Source: Methylomicrobium sp051061015 (GTDB lineage Bacteria > Pseudomonadota > Gammaproteobacteria > Methylococcales > Methylomonadaceae). From it: a stretch of 64,000 bases of DNA. Location: assembly GCA_051061015.1 (NCBI GenBank), contig JBPFEG010000029.1, positions 186,001-250,000 of the forward strand. The letters run 5' to 3'. This document shows positions 55,293 through 64,000 of this stretch, in pieces (position 1 is the stretch's first letter; the number at the start of each line of letters is the position of its first letter). The translations under genes were made by a program, and so were the position numbers. The notes beneath the pieces were generated by a model. That model had not been told where the DNA came from and searched no databases. It saw only the letters and a program-made list of their open reading frames with translations.

Positions 55293-56348
55293 TCAAACCT
55301 GGCTATAAAACTCGCTGTCCTTATACCAGTCATGCGCATGCCTGAGCATGACCATGATCACTGAGGCCACGGGCAATGCCAGCAGGATGCCCATAAAGCC
55401 GAACAATTGTCCTCCGGCCAACACCGCAAAAATCACCGCGACCGGATGCAGGCCGATCTTGTCGCCGACCAGCAAAGGTGTCAGCACCGAACCTTCCAGT
55501 ATCTGGCCGATGCCGAATACGGCCAGAACCCAAAACAGATGCAGCGCATCCTGAAATTGCAATAATGCCGCCAATGAGGCGCTGAATATGCCGATAGCCG
55601 TGCCGAGATAGGGCACGAAGCTGAGCAGGCCGGAGGTTACCCCGATCAGCAAGGCCAGGTCGAGCCCGACCAAGCCGAGTCCGATGCTGTAAATCGCGCC
55701 TAACGCCAGCATTACATAAAATTGTCCACGCAAAAAGGCGGACAGCACCGTGTCGAACTCGTTGGTCAGTTTAGCGACGGTCGGGGCGATGCGCCGAGGC
55801 AACAGATAATGCAGCTTGGCCATCAGGTTATCCCAGTCGCGTAACAGATAAAACGTCACGACCGGAATCAGCAGCAGGTTCATCAGCCAGGCCATGACCA
55901 CTCCGCCGGAATGCGACAGCGAGCTCAACAACGACTGCGCGGTGCCGCCCGCGGTTTGCCAATGGCTTGTGATCATATCGACAATGGACTGGGTGTCGAA
56001 CGGCTTGATGTCGAGATCGAAACGCCGGTTCAGCCAGGGAACCGCGGTTTCGTTCAGGAATTGCGCATAGGCCGGCAGGCTGTCGATAAAGCTTTCGATC
56101 TGGCGTTCCAACTGAGGAATCAGCCAAAGCAGGATCAGCACGAAAACCAGCGTCATCGTAAAAAACACCACCGTGACCGCCAGTGTCCTGGAGAGCCGAT
56201 ACCGCTCCAGTCGGTCGGTCAACGGGTCGCCCAAATAAGCCAGCGTCATCGACACCACGAACGGCGTCAGTATCGGCGCGAGCAGGTATGTCAGCCAGGC
56301 GCCCAGGCCGATAATTAAAAATAACAGCCATTTTTGGGAATCGGTCAT
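55293..56348 (-). CDS. perM: AI-2E-type transporter PerM
   Basis: Inner-membrane protein of the AI-2E/PerM family, 351 residues from MTDSQKWLLFLIIGLG at 56348 (frame open to 56399). Eight or so hydrophobic segments with the family segments LTPFVVSMTLAYLGDPLTDRLERYRLSR and LSFVPYLGTAIGIFSASLAALL. The function of PerM is unresolved; relatives have been linked to autoinducer-2 export or ion transport. The gene often neighbours purM in gammaproteobacteria, as here. Confidence 0.9.
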   Translation of the reverse strand: MTDSQKWLLFLIIGLGAWLTYLLAPILTPFVVSMTLAYLGDPLTDRLERYRLSRTLAVTVVFFTMTLVFVLILLWLIPQLERQIESFIDSLPAYAQFLNETAVPWLNRRFDLDIKPFDTQSIVDMITSHWQTAGGTAQSLLSSLSHSGGVVMAWLMNLLLIPVVTFYLLRDWDNLMAKLHYLLPRRIAPTVAKLTNEFDTVLSAFLRGQFYVMLALGAIYSIGLGLVGLDLALLIGVTSGLLSFVPYLGTAIGIFSASLAALLQFQDALHLFWVLAVFGIGQILEGSVLTPLLVGDKIGLHPVAVIFAVLAGGQLFGFMGILLALPVASVIMVMLRHAHDWYKDSEFYSQV

Positions 56349-57072
56349 ATGCTTTTTTTCAGGTAAGGGATTTTGAAGAGAGTATGGCGGGAAAAACATC
56401 AGTCTACAAGCTTGTTCTTTACAGGAATACAGGAGGCCTGATTAAATAGGAATTGCGCCTTGCCGGTTAAGTCTACGCCGTGAGTTTGGCAAAGGTTTTC
56501 TCTGTTTCTCTTTGTGACCGATGAGAATATCAGGCGGGGATAAGCAGTGTTGGGCTAAACGGAGGGAAATATCGGTTGATTGACTGAAAAACTCGTTGGC
56601 CGATTTTGCCGGGGCGGGTAAAAATTCAATGCGGCCAGAGGCTTGAAAGGAGGAAGCATTTGGCCGAGCTGAAGAAGTTATTAAGAGAGGCGCATCATAT
56701 AAAATACCACCTTGTATCAGTTGCCGTTCGGTGGGGGCATCCAGAACGGCAGCAAAGTAATGACCAGTTCCCGGAAGGAATAAATATGGCCTCGCTAATT
56801 TTTACACGGTTAACGTACAAGTCTTTTAACGATACAACAAAAGGTGGCGTCCCTTTAACCTTCGTTCTATTCATGCCTTTTTTAAATATACGGATATAGC
56901 AAGGCATGAAATAATAACCTGGCAGTCAGAAGAGATAGCCGCTGACACAAGCAATGCCAAACTTGCTTATTCGACAACCCTGAAAGGGTCGATATTTATG
57001 AAACCGAATCGGGCACAATAACACTAACTGATCGATAACTGGCTTGTTACCGACTAATTCAAGAAAAACTCA
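56349..57072. other. 724-base spacer upstream of sterol reductase gene
   Basis: A 97-codon frame at 56606-56899 has no family features. It contains an inverted repeat TGCCGTTC/GAACGGCA (56722-56751). The plus-strand sterol block starts after it, so its promoter and any control sites probably lie in the last 200 bases. The spacer is richer in A+T than the flanking genes. Confidence 0.45.
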
Positions 57073-58644
57073 ATGGAAAAACTCGATCAATTATTCGAAC
57101 ACCTATTAACTCATTACCGTGGAATATTCGCTACCCTTTTTCTGCTGCCTGTTTCGGTGGTCTATGGCGCCTACTCCCGCCTCCGTAACTGGGTTGGCTT
57201 TCGCCTCAGCAGTGCTCCCGCCAAACACGATGCCAGGGTTGAAGCGGTGGTCCGGCAAATCGTGGACTGGCAGCAGCAAGGCGCGGGACAAAAACTTTGC
57301 ACTGCCAGGTCGGGCTGGAAAACCATGAGCGAGCTGGTGCCCAAATACAAGCTTTCTCACCGCAAGATTGATGTCGGCCTGTACGATATTCTCGAAATCG
57401 ACGCACAGCGCGGCATCGTCCGGGTGGAACCGCTGGCGACCATGGGCCAGATTTCGCGCAGCCTCATATCTCAAGGTTGGACGCTGCCTGTGGTGCCGGA
57501 ACTGGACAGTTTGACGGTCGGCGGTTTGATTATGGGTTTCGGTGTAGAAACCAGCAGCCATAAATACGGACTCATCCAGCATATTTGTGAAGCCTTGGAG
57601 ATTGTGACGGCGGAAGGAAAATGTGTCAAATGCAGTGCAACGGAGAATCCCGACCTCTTTGATCAGATTCCCTGGAGCCATGGCACGCTCGGCTTCCTCG
57701 TAGCTGCCGAATTAAAAATCATTCCGGTCAAAAAATATGTCCGTCTGCACTACCGGCCTGTTTATTCGCTCGAGGAGATGGTCGATGTTTTCGAGCAAGC
57801 CAGCCGTGATACCGAAAACAGCGATTTTGTCGAAGGTCTGGTTTATGGCCGCGACCAGGCGGTGATCATGGTCGGCAGGTTCGCCGATGCCGTAGGCCCG
57901 GACGGTTCATTGAACGCGATCGGACGATGGTATAAGCCCTGGTTTTACAAACATGTCCAGACTTACCTGAAGCACCGGAAGGAAGGTGTCGAATATTTAC
58001 CCGTGCGGGATTATTTTCATAGGCACACCCGTAGCTATTTCTGGACCATGGAAGACATCATTCCGTTCGGCAATCATCCTCTTTTCAGGGTCTTGCTGGG
58101 CTGGGCCTTGCCTCCCCGCATCGAATTATTGAAATACACGGAAACTGAAACCACCCGGCGACTCAGGGAAAAGTTTCATATAGTTCAGGATATGCTCATG
58201 CCGATCCGGTATCTGAAGCAGTCGATTGACTATTTCGATGAGCATTTCCGCTTATACCCTTTATGGCTTTCGCCGATGGCGATTAAGGATAACGGGGGGC
58301 AGCCGGGCTTTGTCCACCCTTTCAGGACGGAGGACGGCACCGTGGATGAAATGTACGTGGATATTGGCGCCTACGGTACGCCCGGCAAGGCGGATTTCGA
58401 TAACGCCGTCGCCTTGCCGTTGCTCGAACAATTCGTGATCGCACATCAGGGATACCAAGCCTTGTATGCGAGGACCACCCTGAGCCGGGAGGATTTCAGG
58501 AGGATGTTTGACCATGCCGGTTATGACCTTTTACAGGCGCGGTTGCCGTATTGCCGGCAAGCCTTCGATGAGGTGTACGACAAGGTGTCCTCGCAAGGTA
58601 GGGTTTCGCCGGTCGAGATGAGGAGACTGGAAAAGGCGGGTTGA
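57073..58644 (+). CDS. DHCR24-like sterol delta24 reductase (FAD)
   Basis: 523 residues, close to the eukaryotic 24-dehydrocholesterol reductase in length and layout. One N-terminal membrane segment (IFATLFLLPVSVVYGAYS), then an FAD-binding PCMH domain. The stretch VPELDSLTVGGLIMG (141-155), SSHKYGLIQHIC (161-172) and SHGTLGFLVAAELKIIPVKKY (from 202) is nearly that of DHCR24. Such enzymes reduce the C-24 double bond of the sterol side chain with NADPH. It is followed by sdmB, sdmA and bstA on the same strand, supporting a sterol role. Other FAD oxidoreductases of the family could act on different lipids. Confidence 0.85.
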   Translation: MEKLDQLFEHLLTHYRGIFATLFLLPVSVVYGAYSRLRNWVGFRLSSAPAKHDARVEAVVRQIVDWQQQGAGQKLCTARSGWKTMSELVPKYKLSHRKIDVGLYDILEIDAQRGIVRVEPLATMGQISRSLISQGWTLPVVPELDSLTVGGLIMGFGVETSSHKYGLIQHICEALEIVTAEGKCVKCSATENPDLFDQIPWSHGTLGFLVAAELKIIPVKKYVRLHYRPVYSLEEMVDVFEQASRDTENSDFVEGLVYGRDQAVIMVGRFADAVGPDGSLNAIGRWYKPWFYKHVQTYLKHRKEGVEYLPVRDYFHRHTRSYFWTMEDIIPFGNHPLFRVLLGWALPPRIELLKYTETETTRRLREKFHIVQDMLMPIRYLKQSIDYFDEHFRLYPLWLSPMAIKDNGGQPGFVHPFRTEDGTVDEMYVDIGAYGTPGKADFDNAVALPLLEQFVIAHQGYQALYARTTLSREDFRRMFDHAGYDLLQARLPYCRQAFDEVYDKVSSQGRVSPVEMRRLEKAG

Positions 58645-58738
58645 GAACTGCCACTTTAGCCGTCCGAAGCTTTCGCCAACAACGGTATCTGCCCATGCGT
58701 TGCCTGGACTCGATAGGGAATTATTGATGATTGGCGAA

Positions 58739-58754
58739 CTCATTAAAAAATGAG
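58739..58754. repeat. Small inverted repeat between reductase and sdmB
   Basis: CTCATT/AATGAG with a 4-base AAAA loop. It has no T-run. It could be an operator or chance; listed because it lies in the 255-base gap before sdmB. Confidence 0.25.
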
Positions 58755-58899
58755 CGAATTGGTATGAGCAGAATAACGCAATGAAAATATATCCGATGTT
58801 TTGCCAAACAGCTTTTAAAACAAGGACTATGACATACAAACTTCTCGACCCGAGCTTTCGTCTCCATCCTTGGTGGCGCTACTACCTCGGATTAATCCG

Positions 58900-59916
58900 A
58901 TGAGTGCTGGCATAACGCTCGTTACAGGCGCTACCGGTCACCTTGGCGCTAATCTGGTTCGTCGCCTGCTCGACGAGGGCGAGCAAGTGCGGGTGATGAT
59001 GCGTTCCGAACGCGACAATGGGGCGCTCGACGGCCTGGACGTGGAGCGTGTGTTTGCTGACCTGCGAAACGGCGAGGCGGTGTCGTCCGCCGTGCGCGGC
59101 TGCGCCCGCGTTTATCATTGCGCGGCTTTGGTTTCGACTATCGAAGGCAATGCGGCCCATAAGCGCGATATATTCGATACTAACGTCCGCGGTACCATCC
59201 ATATCCTTCAGGCGGCCGAGCGCCACAGCGTCGACAAGGTGGTGGTGTCAGGATCGCTTAGCGCCACCGGCTACGAACCAGATCGTTCCAGTCATGAGGA
59301 CATGCCGTTCTATCCTTTCGAACGCCATCTGCCCTACGGCTTTACCAAGCATCTCACCGAGCATGAGTGCCTTAAGGCACATGCCAACGGTCTTAACGTG
59401 GTAGTCGCCACTTCCTGCGCCATCATAGGACCCCACGATTACGTGCCATCGCGCATGGGTCGCGTACTCATCGATTACGCTCACGGCTCTCTGCGTGCTT
59501 ACATTCCCGGAGGCTTCGAGTTCGTATCCAGCTGCGATATAGCCGAAGGTCATGTATTGGCTATGCGGCATGGACGTTCCGGGCAGAAGTACATTTTTAG
59601 CACCGCCTATGCCAGCGTGGACGATCTGATGGCGCTTTTCCGGGAAGTCACCGGCCGCCCAGTGCCCCGGCTGCGGCTGCCTCCATACCTGATGTCCATG
59701 CTGGCCGAAGTGGCCGACAAGACCTGGTACAGGGCATTCCCTAATCTGCCTAGGCGCTTCACGCCGGGGGCGGTGCGCTTGCTCCAGATGCGGCGCCGGG
59801 CTGATCATGACAAGGCGAAACAAGAATTGGGCTACCGGCCCACTCAATTGTCCCAAGCAGTGCAGGAAGCCTACGACGATTTCGTGCGCAGGGGCTTGAT
59901 CGTCCCGGCCAAGTAA
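58900..59916 (+). CDS. sdmB: NAD-dependent sterol 3-dehydrogenase/4-decarboxylase-like protein (SdmB-like)
   Basis: 338 residues from the ATG at 58900; the frame opens at a TTG ten codons earlier, rejected because the ATG begins directly before the nucleotide-binding fold. The Rossmann motif TGATGHLG lies at 9-16 and the SDR active pair Y146/K150 in LPYGFTKHL. Related to 3-beta-hydroxysteroid dehydrogenases, sterol-4-carboxylate 3-dehydrogenase (NSDHL) and bacterial SdmB, which works with the Rieske protein SdmA to remove a C-4 methyl group. It lies 38 bases before the Rieske gene. Confidence 0.8.
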   Translation: MSAGITLVTGATGHLGANLVRRLLDEGEQVRVMMRSERDNGALDGLDVERVFADLRNGEAVSSAVRGCARVYHCAALVSTIEGNAAHKRDIFDTNVRGTIHILQAAERHSVDKVVVSGSLSATGYEPDRSSHEDMPFYPFERHLPYGFTKHLTEHECLKAHANGLNVVVATSCAIIGPHDYVPSRMGRVLIDYAHGSLRAYIPGGFEFVSSCDIAEGHVLAMRHGRSGQKYIFSTAYASVDDLMALFREVTGRPVPRLRLPPYLMSMLAEVADKTWYRAFPNLPRRFTPGAVRLLQMRRRADHDKAKQELGYRPTQLSQAVQEAYDDFVRRGLIVPAK

Positions 59917-59954
59917 TCATCCAATCCTGCCTAACCTCGACCGGAGTTCCGAAA

Positions 59955-61058
59955 ATGCACAACACACAGACGAAATCTCCACCTCCCTCCTTTGCGGAAG
60001 CTAAAAATTCGCGTCAAAAGGCCCGCGCCGCCGGATTGGACCCTGACCGCTGGTACGTGGTGGAATATGATAGCGCTGTAAAAAAAGGCCAGGTGAAAGA
60101 GGTAATTTTCTGGAATACATCTATTGCACTTTATCGTGGCGAAGACGGCAAACTCGCTGCCATGCAGAACCGCTGTGCGCACCGCCAGCTCAAACTTACC
60201 CAGGGCGAGGTGGACAAGTGCAATTTGCGCTGCGCCTACCATGGCTGGGCTTACAATAAGGAAGGCTGGCTGGAGGACTACTCCCATGATAGCTTTGGCA
60301 AGCCGCTGATCAGAAGACAACTGCAGACTTATCCCGTGCAAGTCCGCTATGGCCTGATCTGGCTTTTTCCTGGCGATACGGAACGGGCCGGCGAACGCAA
60401 GCTACCGGAAATACCCGAACTCACTGGGAATAATACCTGGGCCAGCTTTGCCGTGGATTACACTTGGCAGACGCATCATTCGATGGTGATGGAGAATATC
60501 TGCGATTTCTCCCATGCCTTCCTGCACCGTAAATACAAGCCTTTCATCGATGCCAAACTGACTCATCACGAGGCCGATGACGATCGGGTTTACCTGACCT
60601 ATGATACCTATATGGCCGGCGGCCGGATTTCCGGGCTTTTCGTTGACCGCAACCGGGTTAATACCCGTTCCATCAAATTGTGCTACGAGTATCCCTACCA
60701 ATGGACCAACACCGGCGATAGCATCAAGAACTGGTCGTTTATGCTTCCGATCAACGAACGGACCACCCGGGTGTTTTTCCTGTTTTATTTTGATGCGCTG
60801 AAGATTCCGCTGATTTCGATCAAAACTCCGAAGTGGCTGACCCAGATGGTACTGAACATTGCCAAGCCGCTGGTGTTCAAGCCCATACTCGATCAAGACG
60901 GCATCGCTCTGGAAGCCGAGATGTTAAGCTATGAAACCTACTGGAATGCTCCGCCCATAGAGCTGAATCCCGTGGTTCCGATGTTCCAACGTCTTAGCGC
61001 GCGCAAGTGGGAGGAATATCTGACCCGGAAGGCGGCGCGGATGGCTTCAGCGGATTAA
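59955..61058 (+). CDS. sdmA: Rieske non-heme iron oxygenase, SdmA-like sterol C-4 demethylase
   Basis: 367 residues. The Rieske [2Fe-2S] motif is C74-A-H76 and C93-A-Y-H96. The mononuclear iron site follows in NICDFSHAFLH (D184 bridge, H187 and H191 ligands). The C-terminal catalytic domain lacks any membrane helix. Its neighbours (SdmB-like, BstA-like) match the bacterial sterol C-4 demethylation system in which SdmA oxidises the 4-methyl group and SdmB acts on the resulting acid. GGAG precedes the ATG by eight bases. Related Rieske oxygenases act on other lipids and steroids, but the context is specific. Confidence 0.85.
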   Translation: MHNTQTKSPPPSFAEAKNSRQKARAAGLDPDRWYVVEYDSAVKKGQVKEVIFWNTSIALYRGEDGKLAAMQNRCAHRQLKLTQGEVDKCNLRCAYHGWAYNKEGWLEDYSHDSFGKPLIRRQLQTYPVQVRYGLIWLFPGDTERAGERKLPEIPELTGNNTWASFAVDYTWQTHHSMVMENICDFSHAFLHRKYKPFIDAKLTHHEADDDRVYLTYDTYMAGGRISGLFVDRNRVNTRSIKLCYEYPYQWTNTGDSIKNWSFMLPINERTTRVFFLFYFDALKIPLISIKTPKWLTQMVLNIAKPLVFKPILDQDGIALEAEMLSYETYWNAPPIELNPVVPMFQRLSARKWEEYLTRKAARMASAD

Positions 61059-61077
61059 TTAACAGAATTTCTCGCGA

Positions 61078-63789
61078 ATGAAAATCACCGAATACGCCGC
61101 GAAGTTTGCCGAAGTCTTTGCCCGAAACCCTTGGAAAATCCTGGGGCTAGCCTTGTTACTGTCGGTTTTAGCCGGTTGGGCGACGGCGCAACTCCCGGTC
61201 CACACCTCGCGGCAGGCGCTGCTTCCACAAAACTCGGCGGTGGCGAAGCGCTTCAACGATTTCCTGAAAAATTTCGGTGCCGCCTCGGATCTGATGGTGG
61301 TATTGGAGGGAGCCCCCCGCAGCGAGTTGGAATCTTTTGCCAACGATCTGGCCGCCAAGCTCCGGGCAGAGCCCGAAATCGGCCAGGCGACCTCTCGTCT
61401 TGATATCGCGTTTTTCCTGGATCACTCTTATCTGCTGATGCCAACCGAGGCTCTAGACAAGCTTGCTGCGATAGGGAACCAGCCGATTCTGGGGGGCGGG
61501 ATGGAAGAAAACCTGCGCAAAGCTTTGACCTGGAGCAAAGGCCACTCTCCGCTGGGCGGGACGGAAACCGACTTGCAAACCGCCGAAGCAAGTCTCAACA
61601 TGGCGGCGTTTTTCCTGGAAGAGTGGCAGCGCTGGCTGGCTGCCGAAACAGCGCCTGCCGACTTGGACTGGAACCGGCTACTCGCCAAATACGGGGCAGG
61701 CGGCATGGCTGACGGCTACTTTGCTTCGCGCGACGGGCGGATGCTGTTTTTGTTCGTTCACCCGAAAAGCCCTTCCGGAGATTTTGAAACCCTTGGCCCC
61801 TTCGTCGATAAGGTCAAGCAGGTATCGACGGACTTGGCAGGACAAGCCAAAGCCGCCGGCCGGACTCCGCCCATTGTAGGCCTGACCGGATTGCCAGCCA
61901 TCGAGTACGAGGAATTCGTCAACATTCGCAAAGATATCACCTTGGTGATATTCACCTCCGCCGGCCTGATCGCCGCATTGATTTTATTGGTGGTCCGGAG
62001 CGTGCGCTGGGCCGTGCTGATTTTCATCCCGATGGGGCTCGGGGTGCTATGGAGTTTGGGCCTGGCCCTGGTCACCGTCGGTCACCTGACCATCATCACC
62101 GCCGCCTTCATCGCGATCCTGTTCGGCCTGGGCGCGGACTACGGCATTTTCACCTCCTCGAGTATCGCCGAGGAGCGACGGGCAGGCAAGCCCTTGGTGG
62201 AAGCCATTGGTGCTGGTATCGGCTCATCCTTTATCGCAGTGCTGACGGCGGGCGGCGCCTCGCTGCTGATCTTCGGCGCATTGGCCACGGTCGATTTTAC
62301 CGGCTTCGCCGAATTGGGCCTGGTGGCGGCCAAAGGCGTGTTGCTGATTCTGATCAGCACCTGGATGGTTCAGCCCGCGCTCTATGCCTTGCTGCCACCC
62401 AAGCTAAAAGATATTCCCTCGCCAAGCACTCTGCCAGCTCCCACAGGACTTGAGAAATACAGCGGTATATTCCCCAAGCCTGTTGCAGTCGCTCTCGTCA
62501 TGCTGGCTTTAGGCGGCGCGGTCTTCGGCGGGGTGGAGGGCCTCGCTATCCCATTTGACTATGATTTATTGACCATGTTGCCCAAAGATTCCCAGGCGGC
62601 CTATTATCAACGCCGTATGGCTGAGGAGAGCGACTATCAGGCCGAGGTGATCATTTTCACCGCCAAGGACATGGCCGAGGCAAGGCGGATCACCCGCGAA
62701 GCAGGTAAACTCAAGACAATTGCCCAGGCGCAGTCGCTGACCAGTTTGTTTCCAGAGGACGCAGGCGAACGCCTCCGCAAAGCCGTGAGCATCGGCGAAG
62801 CGTTCGCCCGGACCGATTACGCCAAGCAGGTCGCTGAACTCGACCGGGCGGGCTTGTCGCCGAAATCATTCGAGTTATTGCAGGCCGTGCTGGAAAACGG
62901 CATGACCATCATCGACGATGCGCAAGAGCAGGCATTCTCCGCCGGACATTCCAAACTGGTCGAGAGTTTGGAAAAAGTGCGCGAACAACTTTCGGTCATC
63001 TCGACCAAACTAACTGCAGACGGTGAACAGGGCCGGCAGCGTAGCGAGAGCTTTTTGCGCGCCTTACTGTTCGATGCGGATGCCGGGATCAAAGTCATCG
63101 ACGCCTGGCGGGAGGCCCAGCCTCTCACTCCGGAGCAGTTGCCGCCCGCCCTGCGCGACCGCTTCTTTGCCGCTAATGGCAGCATTGCGGTCTACGCCTT
63201 CCCGGCAAAAACCGTGTACAATCCGGACAACCTCGACGCACTGATAAAAGACGTCTATAGCGTCTCGCCGGAAGCGACCGGCTTCCCGACCACGCACCAG
63301 GTGTTTTCCAAGGCAGTGGTAGAAAGTTTTTCCCGCGGCACGCAATTGGCCCTGGCGCTGTGCCTGCTCTGGGTTATGGCGGCGACGCGCAGTGTGCGCG
63401 GCTTCGCGCTGGCGGCGCTACCCTTGCTGATCGGCGGCGGCTGGATGCTGGGGCTGATGGCCCTGGGCGGCATTCGTTTCAATTACGCCAACATGGTTGC
63501 TTTGCCCATGGTGATTGCGTTGGCGGTGGATTACGGCGTGTGGTTCAACTATCGCTGGAACGAATTGAAGGGCTACCCCCCCTTGCGAGTCAGCCTGGCT
63601 GCCGGCAAGGTCATCGGACTGGCCGCTGGCACCGAATTGGCTGGCCTCGGCGCCATCACCCTGGCCAGCTACCGGGGCGTGTCTTCTTTGGGCGTGAGTA
63701 TCACCATTGGTTTGGTGTGCTGCCTGATTGCAACCCTGGTTGTGGCTCCGGCCATCGGACAATTACTTGATTCCAGGAGAAAATCCTAA
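61078..63789 (+). CDS. bstA: RND/MMPL-family sterol transporter, BstA-like
   Basis: 903 residues. Twelve membrane segments in the usual two-fold RND layout: one N-terminal (WKILGLALLLSVLAGWATAQL), five after a first periplasmic loop (about 278-440), one near 465, and five near the C-terminus (about 760-890). ILFGLGADYGIF and VIALAVDYGVWF carry the conserved membrane aspartates. Relatives are HpnN (hopanoid export) and bacterial sterol exporter BstA. It lies 19 bases after sdmA and overlaps the next start (TAATG), so it is in the same operon and couples to the periplasmic BstB-like gene. Confidence 0.85.
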   Translation: MKITEYAAKFAEVFARNPWKILGLALLLSVLAGWATAQLPVHTSRQALLPQNSAVAKRFNDFLKNFGAASDLMVVLEGAPRSELESFANDLAAKLRAEPEIGQATSRLDIAFFLDHSYLLMPTEALDKLAAIGNQPILGGGMEENLRKALTWSKGHSPLGGTETDLQTAEASLNMAAFFLEEWQRWLAAETAPADLDWNRLLAKYGAGGMADGYFASRDGRMLFLFVHPKSPSGDFETLGPFVDKVKQVSTDLAGQAKAAGRTPPIVGLTGLPAIEYEEFVNIRKDITLVIFTSAGLIAALILLVVRSVRWAVLIFIPMGLGVLWSLGLALVTVGHLTIITAAFIAILFGLGADYGIFTSSSIAEERRAGKPLVEAIGAGIGSSFIAVLTAGGASLLIFGALATVDFTGFAELGLVAAKGVLLILISTWMVQPALYALLPPKLKDIPSPSTLPAPTGLEKYSGIFPKPVAVALVMLALGGAVFGGVEGLAIPFDYDLLTMLPKDSQAAYYQRRMAEESDYQAEVIIFTAKDMAEARRITREAGKLKTIAQAQSLTSLFPEDAGERLRKAVSIGEAFARTDYAKQVAELDRAGLSPKSFELLQAVLENGMTIIDDAQEQAFSAGHSKLVESLEKVREQLSVISTKLTADGEQGRQRSESFLRALLFDADAGIKVIDAWREAQPLTPEQLPPALRDRFFAANGSIAVYAFPAKTVYNPDNLDALIKDVYSVSPEATGFPTTHQVFSKAVVESFSRGTQLALALCLLWVMAATRSVRGFALAALPLLIGGGWMLGLMALGGIRFNYANMVALPMVIALAVDYGVWFNYRWNELKGYPPLRVSLAAGKVIGLAAGTELAGLGAITLASYRGVSSLGVSITIGLVCCLIATLVVAPAIGQLLDSRRKS

Positions 63790-64000
63790 TGCGAAAAATT
63801 TGTCTTATTATTGTCAGCCTGTTGGTCTCCTTCACCGCGAACCCTGCACCCAAACCCGAAATGATCGTGGTGTGCTATCCCGGCGGAGCCGTCAATGCCA
63901 AGGACGCAAACGGGGCGATGAATTCCATGTTGCGAGTGGTGGAGCGCGTTGGCAAGTGGCAGGAGAACAGCCTCAACAGTCTGTTCACCGCCAAATCGGA
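63789..64000 (+). CDS. bstB: Periplasmic sterol-binding protein BstB-like, 3' truncated
   Basis: Only the first 70 residues are in the window. The ATG at 63789 overlaps the bstA stop (TAATG). A short signal peptide (MRKICLIIVSLLVSFTA) precedes KPEMIVVCYPGGAVNAKDANG, a strand-loop typical of PhnD-like periplasmic binding proteins, the fold of BstB. Identity rests on position after bstA and on this start. Confidence 0.65.
   Translation, partial: MRKICLIIVSLLVSFTANPAPKPEMIVVCYPGGAVNAKDANGAMNSMLRVVERVGKWQENSLNSLFTAKS

Noticed and set aside
56606..56899. 97-codon frame upstream of the DHCR24-like gene
   Set aside because: No plausible start context and translation resembles no protein family; overlaps an inverted repeat.

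Overview
The window (about 64 kb) reads as ordinary chromosome of a moderately GC-rich gammaproteobacterium. The right-hand end carries genes resembling the bacterial sterol C-4 demethylation and sterol transport set (SdmA/SdmB, BstA/BstB) described in Methylococcus capsulatus, next to a DHCR24-like reductase. A sterol-making methanotroph of the Methylococcales is therefore the best guess; no methane monooxygenase gene lies in the window, so this is inference. I see no rRNA, tRNA, CRISPR array, prophage or intact insertion sequence.

Left part (1-10.4 kb): the 3' end of an alginate-export-type porin, then a sulfur block. It holds a sulfate-binding protein, the CysT-CysW-CysA importer, a CysB-like regulator, a putative short terminated RNA or leader, serine O-acetyltransferase EpsC, a family 2A (SrpI-type) encapsulin shell, and a cysteine desulfurase with a long disordered N-terminal tail that looks like encapsulin cargo. 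Together these could import sulfate, make the acetylserine acceptor and sequester cysteine-derived sulfur in a protein shell.

10.4-20.1 kb: mostly minus strand. There is a degenerate EAL protein, a CmoM-type tRNA methyltransferase, a signalling trio (TonB-dependent receptor, YfiR-like periplasmic protein, CHASE8-HAMP-GGDEF-EAL protein), a di-heme cytochrome c and a YfdX-family protein.

20.1-33.2 kb: a repeat-rich stretch with a solitary SIR2-TPR protein (possible antiphage NADase), followed by housekeeping genes dnaE, ppa, thyA, lgt and pbpC and two small envelope proteins. A 131-bp element with perfect 15-bp terminal inverted repeats sits just upstream of dnaE, and related copies are scattered nearby.

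33.2-48.6 kb: an 800-bp gap with repeat fragments, an AT-rich small gene, a 1960-residue alpha-2-macroglobulin with a thioester motif, an EmrAB/OprM-like tripartite efflux operon, an unknown lipoprotein/membrane-protein pair, a LysR regulator, a 50-residue ORF and a secreted protein built from an internal duplication.

48.8-56.4 kb: yicC, a soluble Ser/Thr kinase, a RimK-like ligase, an Ogt/Ada-type alkyltransferase, a proline-rich exported protein, purM and perM.

56.4-64 kb: DHCR24-like reductase, sdmB, sdmA, bstA and the truncated start of bstB, a compact plus-strand block for sterol tailoring and export.
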